Shown here one piece after another: positions 24,933-35,035 of a stretch of DNA of 38,483 nucleotides. The notes under the pieces are model-generated. The model worked only from the letters and a program-made list of their open reading frames with translations. It was not told the DNA's origin and ran no database searches. This stretch comes from Intoshia linei (Eukaryota; Orthonectida; Rhopaluridae). Position 1 is the stretch's first letter, and each line of letters starts with the position of its first letter. The position numbers and the translations under genes were made by a program. The DNA lies in contig LWCA01000227.1 of the NCBI GenBank assembly GCA_001642005.1, positions 1-38,483 of the forward strand. The letters are read 5' to 3'.

Positions 24933-26940
24933 ATGGATCCAACTCCAAACAAATTTAAATTCAATCCATTCTATATGGCAGCTTGTGGAGGTAATTTATA
25001 CTTGGCTGTATATAAAAAATTGATAAATTGAGAATACAGTCAGGCCTATCAATACTGCCATTTTGGTTTTTCGATATTTATGACGGCATGGAGAGTAAGG
25101 CGTTATAGAGAATATAACGGTGTACTGATATATATCATGAATACGGTTACTATGTAATATAAATAAGCAGTCATATTTTATGATTCATATAGTAAAATAA
25201 TAATAGAATGAAGTCATTTATTCAACAAATGCGTTTTAAATGTAAATAATTTGTAAATAAATTTAAATGTATTGTATTTGTTTGTAAATTTAATTATGGT
25301 TGGGTAAGTTATAGTTAAAATTAGATTAATAATTTCTATAATAATAGTTTATATTAAAATATTAATGATTTTAAATTAAGGGTCTAACTCATTTTAATCA
25401 ATTTTTTTTAAAATATTTTAAAATTGAAATAGTAGCGATATTGAGAAGGCTGACTGTACAGTGGACATGTAAAGTCAAAAATATATTTGATTAGTTTAGT
25501 GTTTTCTAATTATATTTTTAATCATTTTGATAGTTGCACGTCATTTTTTAAAACGGTGATATTACTTATTTTTATTGTTATAATTATACAACTTTTCAAC
25601 TATTTCTAATAAATCAGTTAAAATCTATTTTTGCCAAGCTTTTAAAGATGACTTTGAACATGTTTGAAAAATCAATATTTAGTCTATAATTGAACAAATT
25701 ATTAGATATATTTAATTAAACATGTTACAGAACTTTATTATAAAAAGTGCAAATAAAAATTTAAAGAGAATCAGAACCTTTTTTAATCCAAATTACTTGT
25801 ACATTTATTGAGATTAATACAACTAATGTCAACATTTAACGAATTTTGGAAACATTTCAAATTTAACATTTAAATTTATTTATTTGTTTACATTTATGTC
25901 ATTTACATAAAATATAGTTTTATATAGATTTTATAATTTTGGCGAGCTTATCCTGGGAGCAGACCGTTGATAGGGTTTAATGTAGCAGTTCCCAAATGGG
26001 GTACTGGGATCCTTAAGTGCAGAGCCGTTTTAAGGCATGGGCAATATGGGCTGTAGCCCAGGGCCACTCATTAAAAAAGGCTATAAATTAATAAAAGTAC
26101 TTTACATTTATATCTTAAAAAGAGGCCCCTAATTTATTAAAAAATACTTAACATTTATATCTTAAGAATCAGTTTATAAGTTTTGAAGTGTGGGAGTTCA
26201 AATAGCTAGAAAGAAAATAGTTTAAAGAATCAAAGTTCTGGTATTTATTCAATTCAAAATATATTCTACAATGTTCAACTTATAATAATAATAAAACGTC
26301 AAGATAAATTGCATTTGTGGAGGGTAAATATTATCCGATTTCAATTTTTTGTTAATAAATTTTAAAACGAAAAAGGCATTGACGTTTAAATGGCTTTTTC
26401 TAATAAAAAAAAAGTGGATACCCAACGACGGACCCTAATCATTAGGGTACTAATTCTAATCTAATAGGGAATGTTCATACCAATCAGTGATGTGGAAATA
26501 CCCAACTGTCACATAATATTTTACATAATAATAATGATAGTTAAAAAATGTATTTTAATAATAACCTATGTGGATCCATTCATCAAGTTTTACTTATTTA
26601 TCATTTTGTTAATTAAAAAGTGGACCATGGCCATTTAGAGGTCAGATCAATGAATGGATAAAGGCCAATTCTTTTTATTTTGATTTGGCCTTTTTCATTG
26701 TAAATGTTTCACTGTCCTGTCTAAGAGCCCATGAGTATTTTAAATGTATTTGTATATATATTTGTTTTAGGTTCATTTTTAACAGCTGGAGCTTTAGGTA
26801 AAGGCATTTACTCTTTTATTAAAAAAGATTCGGCCCAGCAAAGCAAATTTATGATGCTGAGATGTGGTCTGCAGTTTATGGCTCTCAGTCTTTTGACTTG
26901 TTCCTATTTTTACAAAAAGAGTAGTATGAAACATAAATAA
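24933..26940 (+). CDS. HIG1-domain mitochondrial protein, complete, two exons
   Basis: HIG1-domain proteins are small inner-membrane proteins that associate with respiratory complexes III and IV. Exon 1 is 24933-24990 (begins M-D-P-T-P-N-K-F) and exon 2 is 26771-26940, in phase, giving 75 residues. The sequence shows N-P-F-Y-M-A-A-C-G, then T-A-G-A-L-x-x-G-I-Y-S-F, then S-x-Q-S-K-F-M-M-x-R-x-x-x-Q. This is the conserved HIG1 core with two predicted membrane helices. Length fits HIGD1/HIGD2; which subgroup is unclear. AATAAA at 26942-26947 directly follows the stop. The 1.8-kb intron contains a MITE (25037-25456) and repeat fragments near 26030. Confidence 0.85.
25037..25456. mobile_element. 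420-bp Tc1/pogo-like MITE
   Basis: The left end is CAGTCAGGCCTATCAATA; the right end in reverse complement is CAGTCAGCCTTCTCAATA. It is flanked by TA on each side (25035-25036 and 25457-25458). No coding capacity. Located in the intron of the HIG1-domain gene. Confidence 0.7.
25985..26165. repeat. Degenerate hAT-type repeat fragments
   Basis: One end-like motif is AGCAGTTCCCAAATGGGG. Next to it, GCAGAGCCGTTTTAAGGC with a 'gggcaatatgggctgtagcccagggcc' style block resembles fossil hAT ends known from many animal genomes. Two related AGAGGCCCC/AAATACTT segments follow. No intact ends. Confidence 0.35.
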
Positions 26941-26947
26941 TAATAAA

Positions 26948-27640
26948 TAAAAAATTATTAATTTATTATTATGTGTTGATCATGAACTTATTTTAATCCT
27001 TTACTTATATAAAATTGAATGTCTGAAATTTACATGTGTGTTACCGTATATTTGAAAAATTGACAGTCGTATAATTTAATGAAACTCAACTTCTAGTGTA
27101 GTTTTTCCCAGAACGTGTTTATATCTATTGTTCAGTTTCAGAATTTGAATAAGTGAGGGTCAAAAACACAATTTTCCCTTTTGTTTAAGAATAAAATCAG
27201 GCCAAAATTTTAATAATACATCCTATAACGCGTTTTAAAATCATTAACATTGTAGTAAATCTCAGCCTCAGAAACGCATACCTATATGGTCAAAATCACA
27301 AATTACCATTTATTTTAAAAATGTGCTAAAATTTTATTCTATTTATTTTAAAGTAGTAATGAAGAAAATGTTAATAATTTATAATTATAATTCAAATTAT
27401 TAATTCTACTCATGCTTAGTTGAAATAGCATTGTTCATCAAAGTGTTAACTTTTTGATCGAATTTTAGATATTAAAAAAATACAGGGCCGTATTTTTATA
27501 GCATCTTAATATTATTATTATTATTAATTATTAATATTATTACAAAAACATCGGCCTGTGCGTTTACAGGATATAACTAATTTTATGTTAAAAAAAGGAT
27601 ACATTGGGTTTTTGACATATTTAAATGGTTATTATAATTA
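26948..27640. other. Intergenic repeat-derived sequence
   Basis: Contains inverted copies of the GGGTTTTTGACC-type repeat units (about 27150-27320) and AT-rich simple sequence (ATT runs near 27510-27540). No gene recognised. Confidence 0.4.
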
Positions 27641-27850
27641 TTGACAGATATTGATAGTTATAGTTCATCAACATTTTTGAGAAAAAATTATGACCATTAT
27701 TTTAACTTATCGTCTCAGCCAGATATCTACAGTCGTAGTTACAACTTTTATCGTTGTGGACTCCACAATGTGGAGCCATTTTCTCATTTTATTTCATATT
27801 CAGCTAAATTCTCATGGACATATACAATAATGAAAAACAATAATTTGTGA
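27641..27850 (+). CDS. Unrecognised ORF, possible terminal exon
   Basis: An open frame of about 69 codons ends in TGA at 27848-27850, preceded by an acceptor-like TTGACAG. It is less AT-rich than the surroundings, with Tyr, Ser and His content (S-Q-P-D-I-Y-S-R-S-Y-N-F) that looks protein-like. It has no in-frame ATG near its start, so if real it is a last exon. I do not recognise a family and found no partner exon. It could be chance or part of a decayed element. Confidence 0.25.
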   Translation: MTDIDSYSSSTFLRKNYDHYFNLSSQPDIYSRSYNFYRCGLHNVEPFSHFISYSAKFSWTYTIMKNNNL

Positions 27851-28624
27851 AATATTGCTCCACTCTTATCCAAATATTACTTACTGTACTAGTGGATAGA
27901 TCAGTTTTTCCCAACCTTTTAAGTGTTATGCCCCACTTTTATCCTTACGAAATTTCCATGCCCCACCATAATTTGTAACAAATATTTCCATAGTAGTGTC
28001 CTAACAGATTTTTTTATGCATATATGATTTGTTTCATACAAAATGAATTAATATGATTTTTGAGTTTGGTGTTTTTTGCAAAAATTTTCTATTTGAAGTA
28101 CCATTTTTGTAATCTTTAAACGCAGAACTCCTCTTTTGATTATGTCCAATTCGCTGATATTAAAATTTAAAAAAACTATTTTATTACACCTAAAGCAGTG
28201 CTTCCCAAAGGGGTCCACGGCTAAAGTAATATATTATTTCAGGAATTAATTTAATATTATTATGGAGAAAATACTACTAAATTCAAATTCTAAAGAGTAA
28301 ATGGAAATTTATTAATCGTTAAGGGAAATATCCACTTAGTAAATTTTTTTTGAAAATTGCGTTTTTTCCGTACCTGACAAGAAAAAATATTCCCTAAAGC
28401 TTAGGACCAAAGTAACGTTTCAATGTCAAAGTAAATTTTGTGCGGCCGTAGTATCAATGGGTAAAGTAGTTTTGCGGCTGAATTGGTGGAAAGGTTGTGC
28501 ACCCTGTATTAATGAAGCTTGATTCTTGTTTAAAATTTTTTTGATGTACTATTTATTAGTCTATTAACTTTACAATTATTAATAACATTAAACTATATTA
28601 ATTTAACTTGACTGAGCGAGAGAA
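27851..28624. other. Intergenic region with two hAT-like ends
   Basis: CAGTTTTTCCCAACC at about 27902 and CAGTGCTTCCCAAAGG at about 28196 look like left ends of hAT-type elements in the same direction. No matching right ends were found. An AATAAA in minus orientation at 28552-28557 fits the 3' end of the Gly/His-rich gene. Confidence 0.35.
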
Positions 28625-29271
28625 TTAAAAATGACCATGATATGGAGGTTGGTAAAAGTTTCCAAAATATCCAAAATCGTTGAAATCAGGAAAAGTCCAA
28701 TGGTTGACTGGATATTCAAGAGGGTATCCATCAAATAAATTTCCATGGGCATAATGACCAAAATTTCCATGATCGGCTAAATCTCCGTGGTTATCAAAAT
28801 GATTAAAATCGTGATGATTATGTCCATGCATTCCATGGTGGCCGTGGCGTCCATGATGACCGAGGCTTCCATGATGACCGAGGCTTCCATGATGACCGTG
28901 GAGTCCAAGGTTACCATGATGTCCAAGATGACCATCATCACCGAAGTGTCCGCGATGACCATGGTGTCCTTGATGACCGTGGAGTCCGTGATGTCCATGG
29001 AATCCGTGGTGTCCATGATTGCCGTGATGGGCATGGTGTCCATGTCTACCAAAATGAATTTCATCACCGAAATGGTCGTCATCACCAAAGTGTCCGTGGT
29101 GTCTGCTCATTCCGTGATGTCCATGATGCCCGTAACCGTGCATTCCGTGGTGTCCATGATTTCCGTGATCGTGGAAGGCTATAGAATCTGATAAATATTG
29201 AAAGTTTAATAATTACCTTGCGACGTAACAAATAGCAAAAAGAATGTTGCAAATACAATAGATAAATTCAT
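28625..29271 (-). CDS. Secreted Gly/His-rich repeat protein, two exons
   Basis: Exon 1 (29271-29217) encodes a signal peptide, M-N-L-S-I-V-F-A-T-F-F-L-L-F-V-T-S-Q. Exon 2 (29178-28625) encodes the mature protein; the product is 202 residues. The 38-nt intron uses the acceptor at 29180-29179. An acceptor 9 nt upstream (29189-29188) is also in frame but would give a 29-nt intron. The mature part is built of short G-H-H-G-x-H-G repeats, many about 8-12 residues, including near-identical H-G-S-L-G-H-H-G copies. The C-terminal tail is rich in Asn, Asp and aromatics (F-G-N-F-Y-Q-P-P-Y). High His suggests metal binding or pH-sensitive assembly; Gly-rich secreted proteins in arthropods are often cuticular or silk-like. 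Neither role is shown here. Minus-strand AATAAA at 28557-28552. Confidence 0.8.
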
Positions 29272-29729
29272 GTTGAAATAATTGTAAATGGTGATAAAAA
29301 ATATTTTTGAAAATTTGAAACAATTTAGAAATCAAATGTCGTAAAATGACCAGAAAATATATTAAACATCAATTAGTTCATCAACAATTGATGTTTGTTA
29401 TGTTTAGAATATTATTAATCTACATGTACAATTATTATCTTGTTTAAACGATCTATATACTTAGGTTATGTTTAATATTTTGTAAATGCATGATTGTCAA
29501 GTAGCACAGATTTAACAAGCATGTACTATGTAAACATTACCATTTTTATTTGAATAAAAAGGAAAATTATTACGTTTAGATAAAAGATTATTAATAATTC
29601 AACTTTCATTAAAAACTAATCCATTTACAATATTCAATTGTAAATGGATACTTAATTGATTTAAATCATACAAATCGAAAACGTAGCCGGACATGATAAA
29701 AAATTAGTTTATTTATTTACAAAAATAAT
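29272..29729. other. Spacer with hairpins between TRMT1 and Gly/His-rich gene
   Basis: Both flanking genes are on the minus strand, so this holds the TRMT1 3' end (AATAAA on the minus strand at 29713-29708) and the Gly/His-rich gene's promoter. It contains a 13-bp perfect stem (29619-29631 with 29637-29649, 5-nt loop) and a 10-bp stem (29365-29374 with 29386-29395). No gene recognised. Confidence 0.45.
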
Positions 29730-31252
29730 TTAATGGGTTTTTTTTTGTTTAGATTTTGGTCCCCAATTAGGTAACGGATTATGTTGCCATCTAAGTAATT
29801 TTTTTTCTTGAGAAACTGGTACAACCTTTGGATGTATATTGAAATTAATAGAATCAATGGGAACGTTGAATTTGGAATTTAAAATAATTTTCATAAAATT
29901 AAATTTCGGCAAATCAATATTTTTTGACGTGACATCATTTTCAAGTAATAATTTCTTCATCATTGTCCAAATAAAAAAAAAGGGAGCATCTGTTTTAATA
30001 GATTCCGGACACGCATGAAAAAGAGAGACATGATATCCAGCATTTAAAATGCAAGAATTTAAAAATTTAATGGGAATAGATGCAAGTTTTGTCTTTGAAA
30101 AAATATCCCTAATGGTAAAATAGAATGGACAGTTTTGTAATTCTTCTGAAACAAGAGACAATGTACCGTAAATCCGTTTTAAAGTACGATATGGATTATC
30201 TTCATCCAATTCCTCAACAAATTTCAATAAACCTGAAACAAACTCATAATTATGAATTTTATCATTCCAAATTGGACCCCATAGTTTTTTACGTCCTCCA
30301 CAAATCAAACAGTTTTCATTTATATTAACAATTGACGGTCTGTATTTGTTTTTAATTTGATTTTCAGGTTTAACATTTTTTCTGAGGGATTTATTTGACA
30401 CGTCCAATGACACGAGAGGGATAAATTCAAAAGAATGGCATTGTACACAACTCACGACACGTGATAATTTTAATATTGATTTTTTTACCTTTTGTGCACC
30501 GTGATGAATTTTAACAAAAACTCTAACATAAAAATCTACACTTATTGATAATAACGGTTCAATAAACTTTCCATATCTATTGGCATGATTGTTGATACTT
30601 TGTAAAAGTATTCTAAGGCAAGATTCATTGAAATATGGAGTTTTGTGTGACACAGAACCGTAGTACGCATAGCATGTTTCCGGCGTATTGCCTACCAAAA
30701 CACTAGTGTCCGTGCACGTAACACAAATCAAACCGCCGTCAGATATTGATTGGACCGCTGAATCGAGAAATGGTGCAGCAGTTCCATATGGATCCAAATC
30801 TATTACATCAAAGGTATTTATATTTTGAAGCATTACCAATTTTGCGTCATTTATTGAAATTTTTACTCGGTCAGAGACATCATTTCTATCAATGTTTTTC
30901 TGAATTGTATCTTTTACGTGTGGGGATATATCATTAACTATAATTTCATCAATTTCGTTTATTTCTGTCGCATATCTTATCCCTCGTAAACCTAAATGTT
31001 AAAATTGTTTTTTAGAAAATTTGAGTAAATGATTAACGTTTTACCTGTAGCGCTCATTGCATCCAGTAATTTGATTTTTTTATCGTGATTATTCGAATTA
31101 TTCTTTTTTTTATTTGTTATAAAATTTTTTATAATTAATGAACTTATATCACGGTTAAATTCCTGTACAGGATTGTAGAATGCACCATTACATAGTTCAA
31201 TACAAGAATTTCCTTCTTTTATTATATTATTGGCATCTTTATCAAAAGGCAT
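29730..31252 (-). CDS. TRMT1: TRMT1, tRNA (guanine26-N2)-dimethyltransferase, complete, two exons
   Basis: Forms m2,2G at position 26 of tRNAs using SAM, in nucleus and mitochondria. Exon 1 is 31252-31045 and exon 2 is 30991-29730, in phase, giving 489 residues. Family landmarks in order: F-Y-N-P-V-Q-E-F-N-R-D near residue 28; L-L-D-A-M-S-A-T-G-L-R-G-I-R-Y (SAM-binding motif I); D-L-D-P-Y-G near 134-139; C-T-D-T-S-V-L-x-G-N; a Cys pair at 251/254 and another at 297/300 (zinc site); and K-T-D-A-P. It ends shortly after N-W-G-P-K. Human TRMT1 (about 659 residues) continues into a CCCH zinc finger, which is absent here. The start chosen is the first ATG of the exon; no obvious mitochondrial presequence is visible. 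Confidence 0.93.
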
Positions 31253-32166
31253 TTTAATGTTTTTCAATTTTGAACGTTTGATAATTTGAATAAAATTAGG
31301 TTTATATTGAACTGTTATGATAATTTAACATGCTTTCAAAATTAAAATTTATTCAATTATTTTATATTTCTGTCAAAGATTTGTAAGGCTTTCAAAGTTT
31401 TAAAAAAAGTTATATGCAAACACAGACTATCAATTTTAAAAGTATTTTACAGTGCATTCTATTTACACAGATACTAAACCAGATTTTTTTAATTTAAATA
31501 TACTTTAAGATTACTCTATTTTTATAGAAATTATAAGGTGTTTCAATTTTCAGTGTACAAAAATTAATTCAAAAAGTTGAAAAATATTCAGGGATAATGT
31601 ACTAAAATTAATTTTCACCAGGAATTTATGCATTTCTGAAATTTAAATTATATAAATATTATTTTATTTTATATTTTTTTTTGTTGTTTTTAAATTTTTA
31701 TAACAAAGATATTAAAACAGGATATTTATATTTTTTGACCACGAGCACTTTCATTTCAGAGATTGAAATTTTTCAGTACACTATGAATATTGTTATGAAA
31801 AATTGTAAAATAGAGTGTTCTTTTTTATTATTATTATTAGGAAAATCCATTTTGCACGTGGATGCTTTTTTTGATTTTAAGCATTAATCCAAAATAAATG
31901 AAATCGGTTAATATTTACCCTCTCAAATGTAATTATTGAAATTCACCAAAAATGTTAAGATAAATGAAAAATATCACTTATCTTATGTATAATCAGCTTT
32001 AATTTTGTTTCTATGGATCATTATGTTGGTAATTCCTTTGATGGATTTACCACGCTTTGTGGATCATTTTGTTTTTGTTTTTTTTTAATTCATTTCTAGC
32101 TCATTTATGCTCATACGCGCAAAATTAAACGGTATTGAGAAAAGAAAAATACATAATGAAAACAAG
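31253..32166. other. Intergenic region with diverged repeat
   Basis: Upstream region of TRMT1 and downstream region of NDUFB3. About 31570-31800 weakly resembles the copy-4 repeat interior (TTTTCACCAGGAATTTATG followed by a TGAAATTT block). No gene recognised. Confidence 0.35.
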
Positions 32167-33881
32167 TCAATGTTTATCTTTATTTTTACGTATATCAAAT
32201 GTTTTAGCAATAATAATTGTTACTGCCATGAGACCAAAAGCTAGTGGAAATCCATGTAGCAAGGAAACACTGTTTTTAATCAATGAGTGACTTAGCGGTA
32301 TGCCTTCATATACCCAAACATAGTTTCTAAATATTAAAATTACATATTGAATGATGGTAAATACCATATACAACAGTGGTTATCAACTTATTTGTTCTCA
32401 TTCCCCCTTGATTAATTTAATATATTTTTTCAGACCCTCCATTATGTATTAGAAATACATGTATATTAAAATTAGAATAGTATTTACAACCCTGATTAAT
32501 GAGAATTTTGAGATTTGTTTTTGTTGATTCCAAAATACAAGTTTGAGTAGAAGAAAGAGCACTATGTAAATCGTATTCAACGTTTAATCTGCTTATTTTA
32601 TTATTTTGTATATCTAAAAGACGTGATAGTCCACATTCACATAAGTACGTTGATACTAAATATTACAAATTCTAATAGCTTGTCCTCCATGCTTAGAGTA
32701 TGAATTACACATCTTTGACCAACATTTTGTTATTTATTCTTCAGCATATACATCTTTCGCACCCACATCATTAATTTATTTTTTAATGAATTAATCTGAA
32801 TTTTCAATTTCCCCGTTCAAATAGTAAAATTATCCTTATTGAAAACCACTGATATACAAGGTATGTAATGTTTCCAACCAGTTATTGATACTGTGGAACG
32901 AAACTGTTAATTGAATACCACCACAGTAAAATCTCAAAAAGTGACCACTTTTTTGGGCAACTGATTACTTTTAAGATCACGATTTTTAGTTGTGGTATTT
33001 ATTAAACTAATTACTTGATATTTAACAATAAAATGGACGAAATATATGATTAATAAATAAATCTACGAATATTATTTATTAACTCAATCCAGAAAATATA
33101 TTAGAAATAAGATGCTATTTGTAATACACGTACAATGTACGTCATACATGTATATTTAGTTATTTATATACGTATTAACACGTATATTTATTCATTTATA
33201 TACGTATTAACACAGTGGTTTTCAACCGGGGGTCGCGAATTTATCAGGGGGTCGTGAGAATTTAAACACAGTATAAAATATAAATAAAACTGAATATGCT
33301 TTTTTAATATTTTCATTTATGTAAATTGATAAGATGTTTGGAGTATATAGAAAATTTTTGGGTCGCGAAAATTTTTAATGTTTATAAGAGAGTCGCAAAC
33401 ACAAAAAGGTTGAAAACCACTGTATTAACACGTATATTTATTCTTACAAATATAATATGCTATGCAGTATTTGTAAGTGTGTTACTATTTATTTCAATAA
33501 CTAACAGTCTTAGAATTTTATAAAGTCCATATTTCAATTACAGTTTTTTTAAGGGGGGTTATAGTTATATAAGTAAGGATACTGTCTAATAAATTAAAAA
33601 AATGTGCCGTGTCATGATATAATGTATATTATACTAAATTCGCTAAAATGTTTTAAAAATTATATTCTATCATTCGCCGAAAATTTTGAATTCCCGATTT
33701 GCGACAGCGAATAATGGGCCTCACTGTATTTACGTAATAAAAAATTAAAATACCTTAACCATGGATCTCGCAAACCTAGAGCTTTAAGTTTTTGATGTGT
33801 ATCCCAAAGTTTTGGAGCATCTTGAAGTTTCCAAGATTTGATATCTGGTGGCCAATTGTGACAGTACCAATCACCGCCCAT
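32167..33881 (-). CDS. NDUFB3: NDUFB3 (complex I subunit B12), complete, two exons
   Basis: Accessory single-span subunit of mitochondrial NADH dehydrogenase. Exon 1 is 33881-33754 and exon 2 is 32326-32167, joined in phase, giving 95 residues (human 98). The N-terminal part has P-D-I-K-S-W-K-L and A-L-G-L-R-D-P-W-L-R, the family hallmark (K-G-L-R-D-P-W-x-R). The C-terminal part has one hydrophobic segment (L-A-F-G-L-M-A-V-T-I-I-I-A) and a charged lysine-rich end. The 1.4-kb intron contains two hAT-type MITEs with perfect target duplications. There is no cleavable presequence, as usual for this subunit. Confidence 0.88.
32374..32851. mobile_element. 478-bp hAT MITE with perfect 8-bp target duplication
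   Basis: Left end CAGTGGTTATCAAC; right end in reverse complement CAGTGGTTTTCAA. The 8-bp flank ATATACAA occurs on both sides (32366-32373 and 32852-32859). No transposase coding. In the NDUFB3 intron. Confidence 0.85.
33213..33422. mobile_element. 210-bp hAT MITE with perfect 8-bp target duplication
   Basis: The 15-bp perfect inverted repeats CAGTGGTTTTCAACC are flanked by TATTAACA on both sides (33205-33212 and 33423-33430). GGGTCGCGA motifs lie inside both ends. It is inserted in a short tandem repeat of CGTATTAACACGTATATTTA-type units. In the NDUFB3 intron. Confidence 0.9.
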
Positions 33882-34382
33882 AATATTTAATTTTTATTAG
33901 AATATTTTAAATAAAAATAAACAACAATTCTTATTACACTTAAATTTTATTGTATCAATGGCATTTTTTATTTGGACAATATTATGACATACGAGCACGT
34001 GTCGTGGGCAAATAGTCTAGGTAGGCCGGGTATAAAATATTTATCTATTTATTCCAGTGGTGTAGCGTGACTTTTCTCACAAGGTATGCGGGAATGGTGC
34101 CTTGGTAACATTTTAAATTCAAATTCTATACTAAGCACCAATTATAATTTTTTATACCCATACCCATAACTAGTGCTTGCTCTTGTTAAAAATCTCGAGA
34201 AATTTAAATATTCTTAAATTTAAAATTATATTTGAAAATTTCCAAAAATGTAGTTTCTTATATGAATGCAAAAATAATCATTTTTATTGTTAATTTTCGC
34301 TAATAAATTTAAGCAAGTAAAAACAAAATTATTTTAGTTATTAAAATAATAAAAGAACATTAAATATTACGGTATTTACTTT
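33882..34382. other. Upstream region of NDUFB3 with transposon-end motif
   Basis: Presumed NDUFB3 promoter region on the minus strand. Near 34057, CCAGTGGTGTAGCGTGACTT looks like a hAT-type end; no partner end was found. Otherwise AT-rich with no gene recognised. Confidence 0.35.
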
Positions 34383-34600
34383 CAAAATGTGTACAATTCA
34401 TGAAACTACATACAACAGTATAATGAAGTGCGATGTTGATACCCGAAAAGATTTGTACGCTAATACCGTTTTGTCTGGTGAAACTACTATATTCGTGAAT
34501 TTTTTAACTTTTGAACGTGAATTTATTTTTTTGTATAATAAAAATGTGCCCTCGCCAGAGCTAGGTGCTGTTTGTACATAGTACATAACAATCAACCTAG
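34383..34600 (+). mobile_element. Helitron-like nonautonomous element, copy 7
   Basis: Opposite orientation to copies 1-6. The 3' end on the plus strand is GCTGTTTGTACATAGTACAT, then the second hairpin arm, then ATCAACCTAG ending at 34600 with T at 34601. The upstream 100 bp match copies 2 and 3 in reverse (TAATAAAAATGTGCCCTC-type block). The 5' limit is approximate. Confidence 0.5.
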
Positions 34601-34601
34601 T

Positions 34602-35035
34602 CTTAAACAGTTGAGTATTCAATTTATTTTTTATGTAGAATAAACATTTTTACTAAATTACTATCAAATCCTGTGTAAATATTTATGTTGTTGTGTAGAA
34701 TTTATAATTACACTTTTAATGCCTTATAAAAAAATTATTCTTAAAAAACATTTTTCTTGTACACCTCTATCGGGTGAAACGCATCCGTTATCCTCTCCTC
34801 TATTTAAAAATAAACGGAAAAATGTATTTCTTTCACTGTCTCTGTATAAGTATTTGTATTGTCAGCCTAGTATTTGTATAAATAGTACAATGTCAATACG
34901 ATATTATAATTATACTGTGTATCGTATTATTACATACATCATAATTATTATAAATTTATAATATTGTCTAACAAAAAATGTTTATAAATACAAAAATAAT
35001 TATATAATTTTATTATATTTAATATCTTATGCATA
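34602..35035. other. Intergenic AT-rich region
   Basis: No gene recognised. Open frames here are short, lysine/isoleucine/tyrosine-rich products of AT-biased sequence. Confidence 0.4.

Noticed and set aside
28777-29088. 103-codon minus-strand frame rich in Met, Ile, Thr and Asp
   Set aside because: A frame-shifted shadow of the same Gly/His-rich repeat.
28787-29191. 134-codon plus-strand frame rich in Met, Ser and Val
   Set aside because: It is the antisense shadow of the Gly/His-rich coding exon; its composition follows from repeated CAT/ATG-type codons on the opposite strand.
29188-29216. A 29-nt intron in the Gly/His-rich gene
   Set aside because: The next AG, 9 nt downstream, is also in frame and yields a 38-nt intron consistent with other introns; the choice does not affect most of the protein.
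30125-30328. Plus-strand frame inside TRMT1
   Set aside because: Antisense shadow of the TRMT1 coding exon.
34387-34622. Overlapping frames on both strands
   Set aside because: They translate the Helitron-like hairpin repeat; the same peptide fragment appears at other repeat copies.
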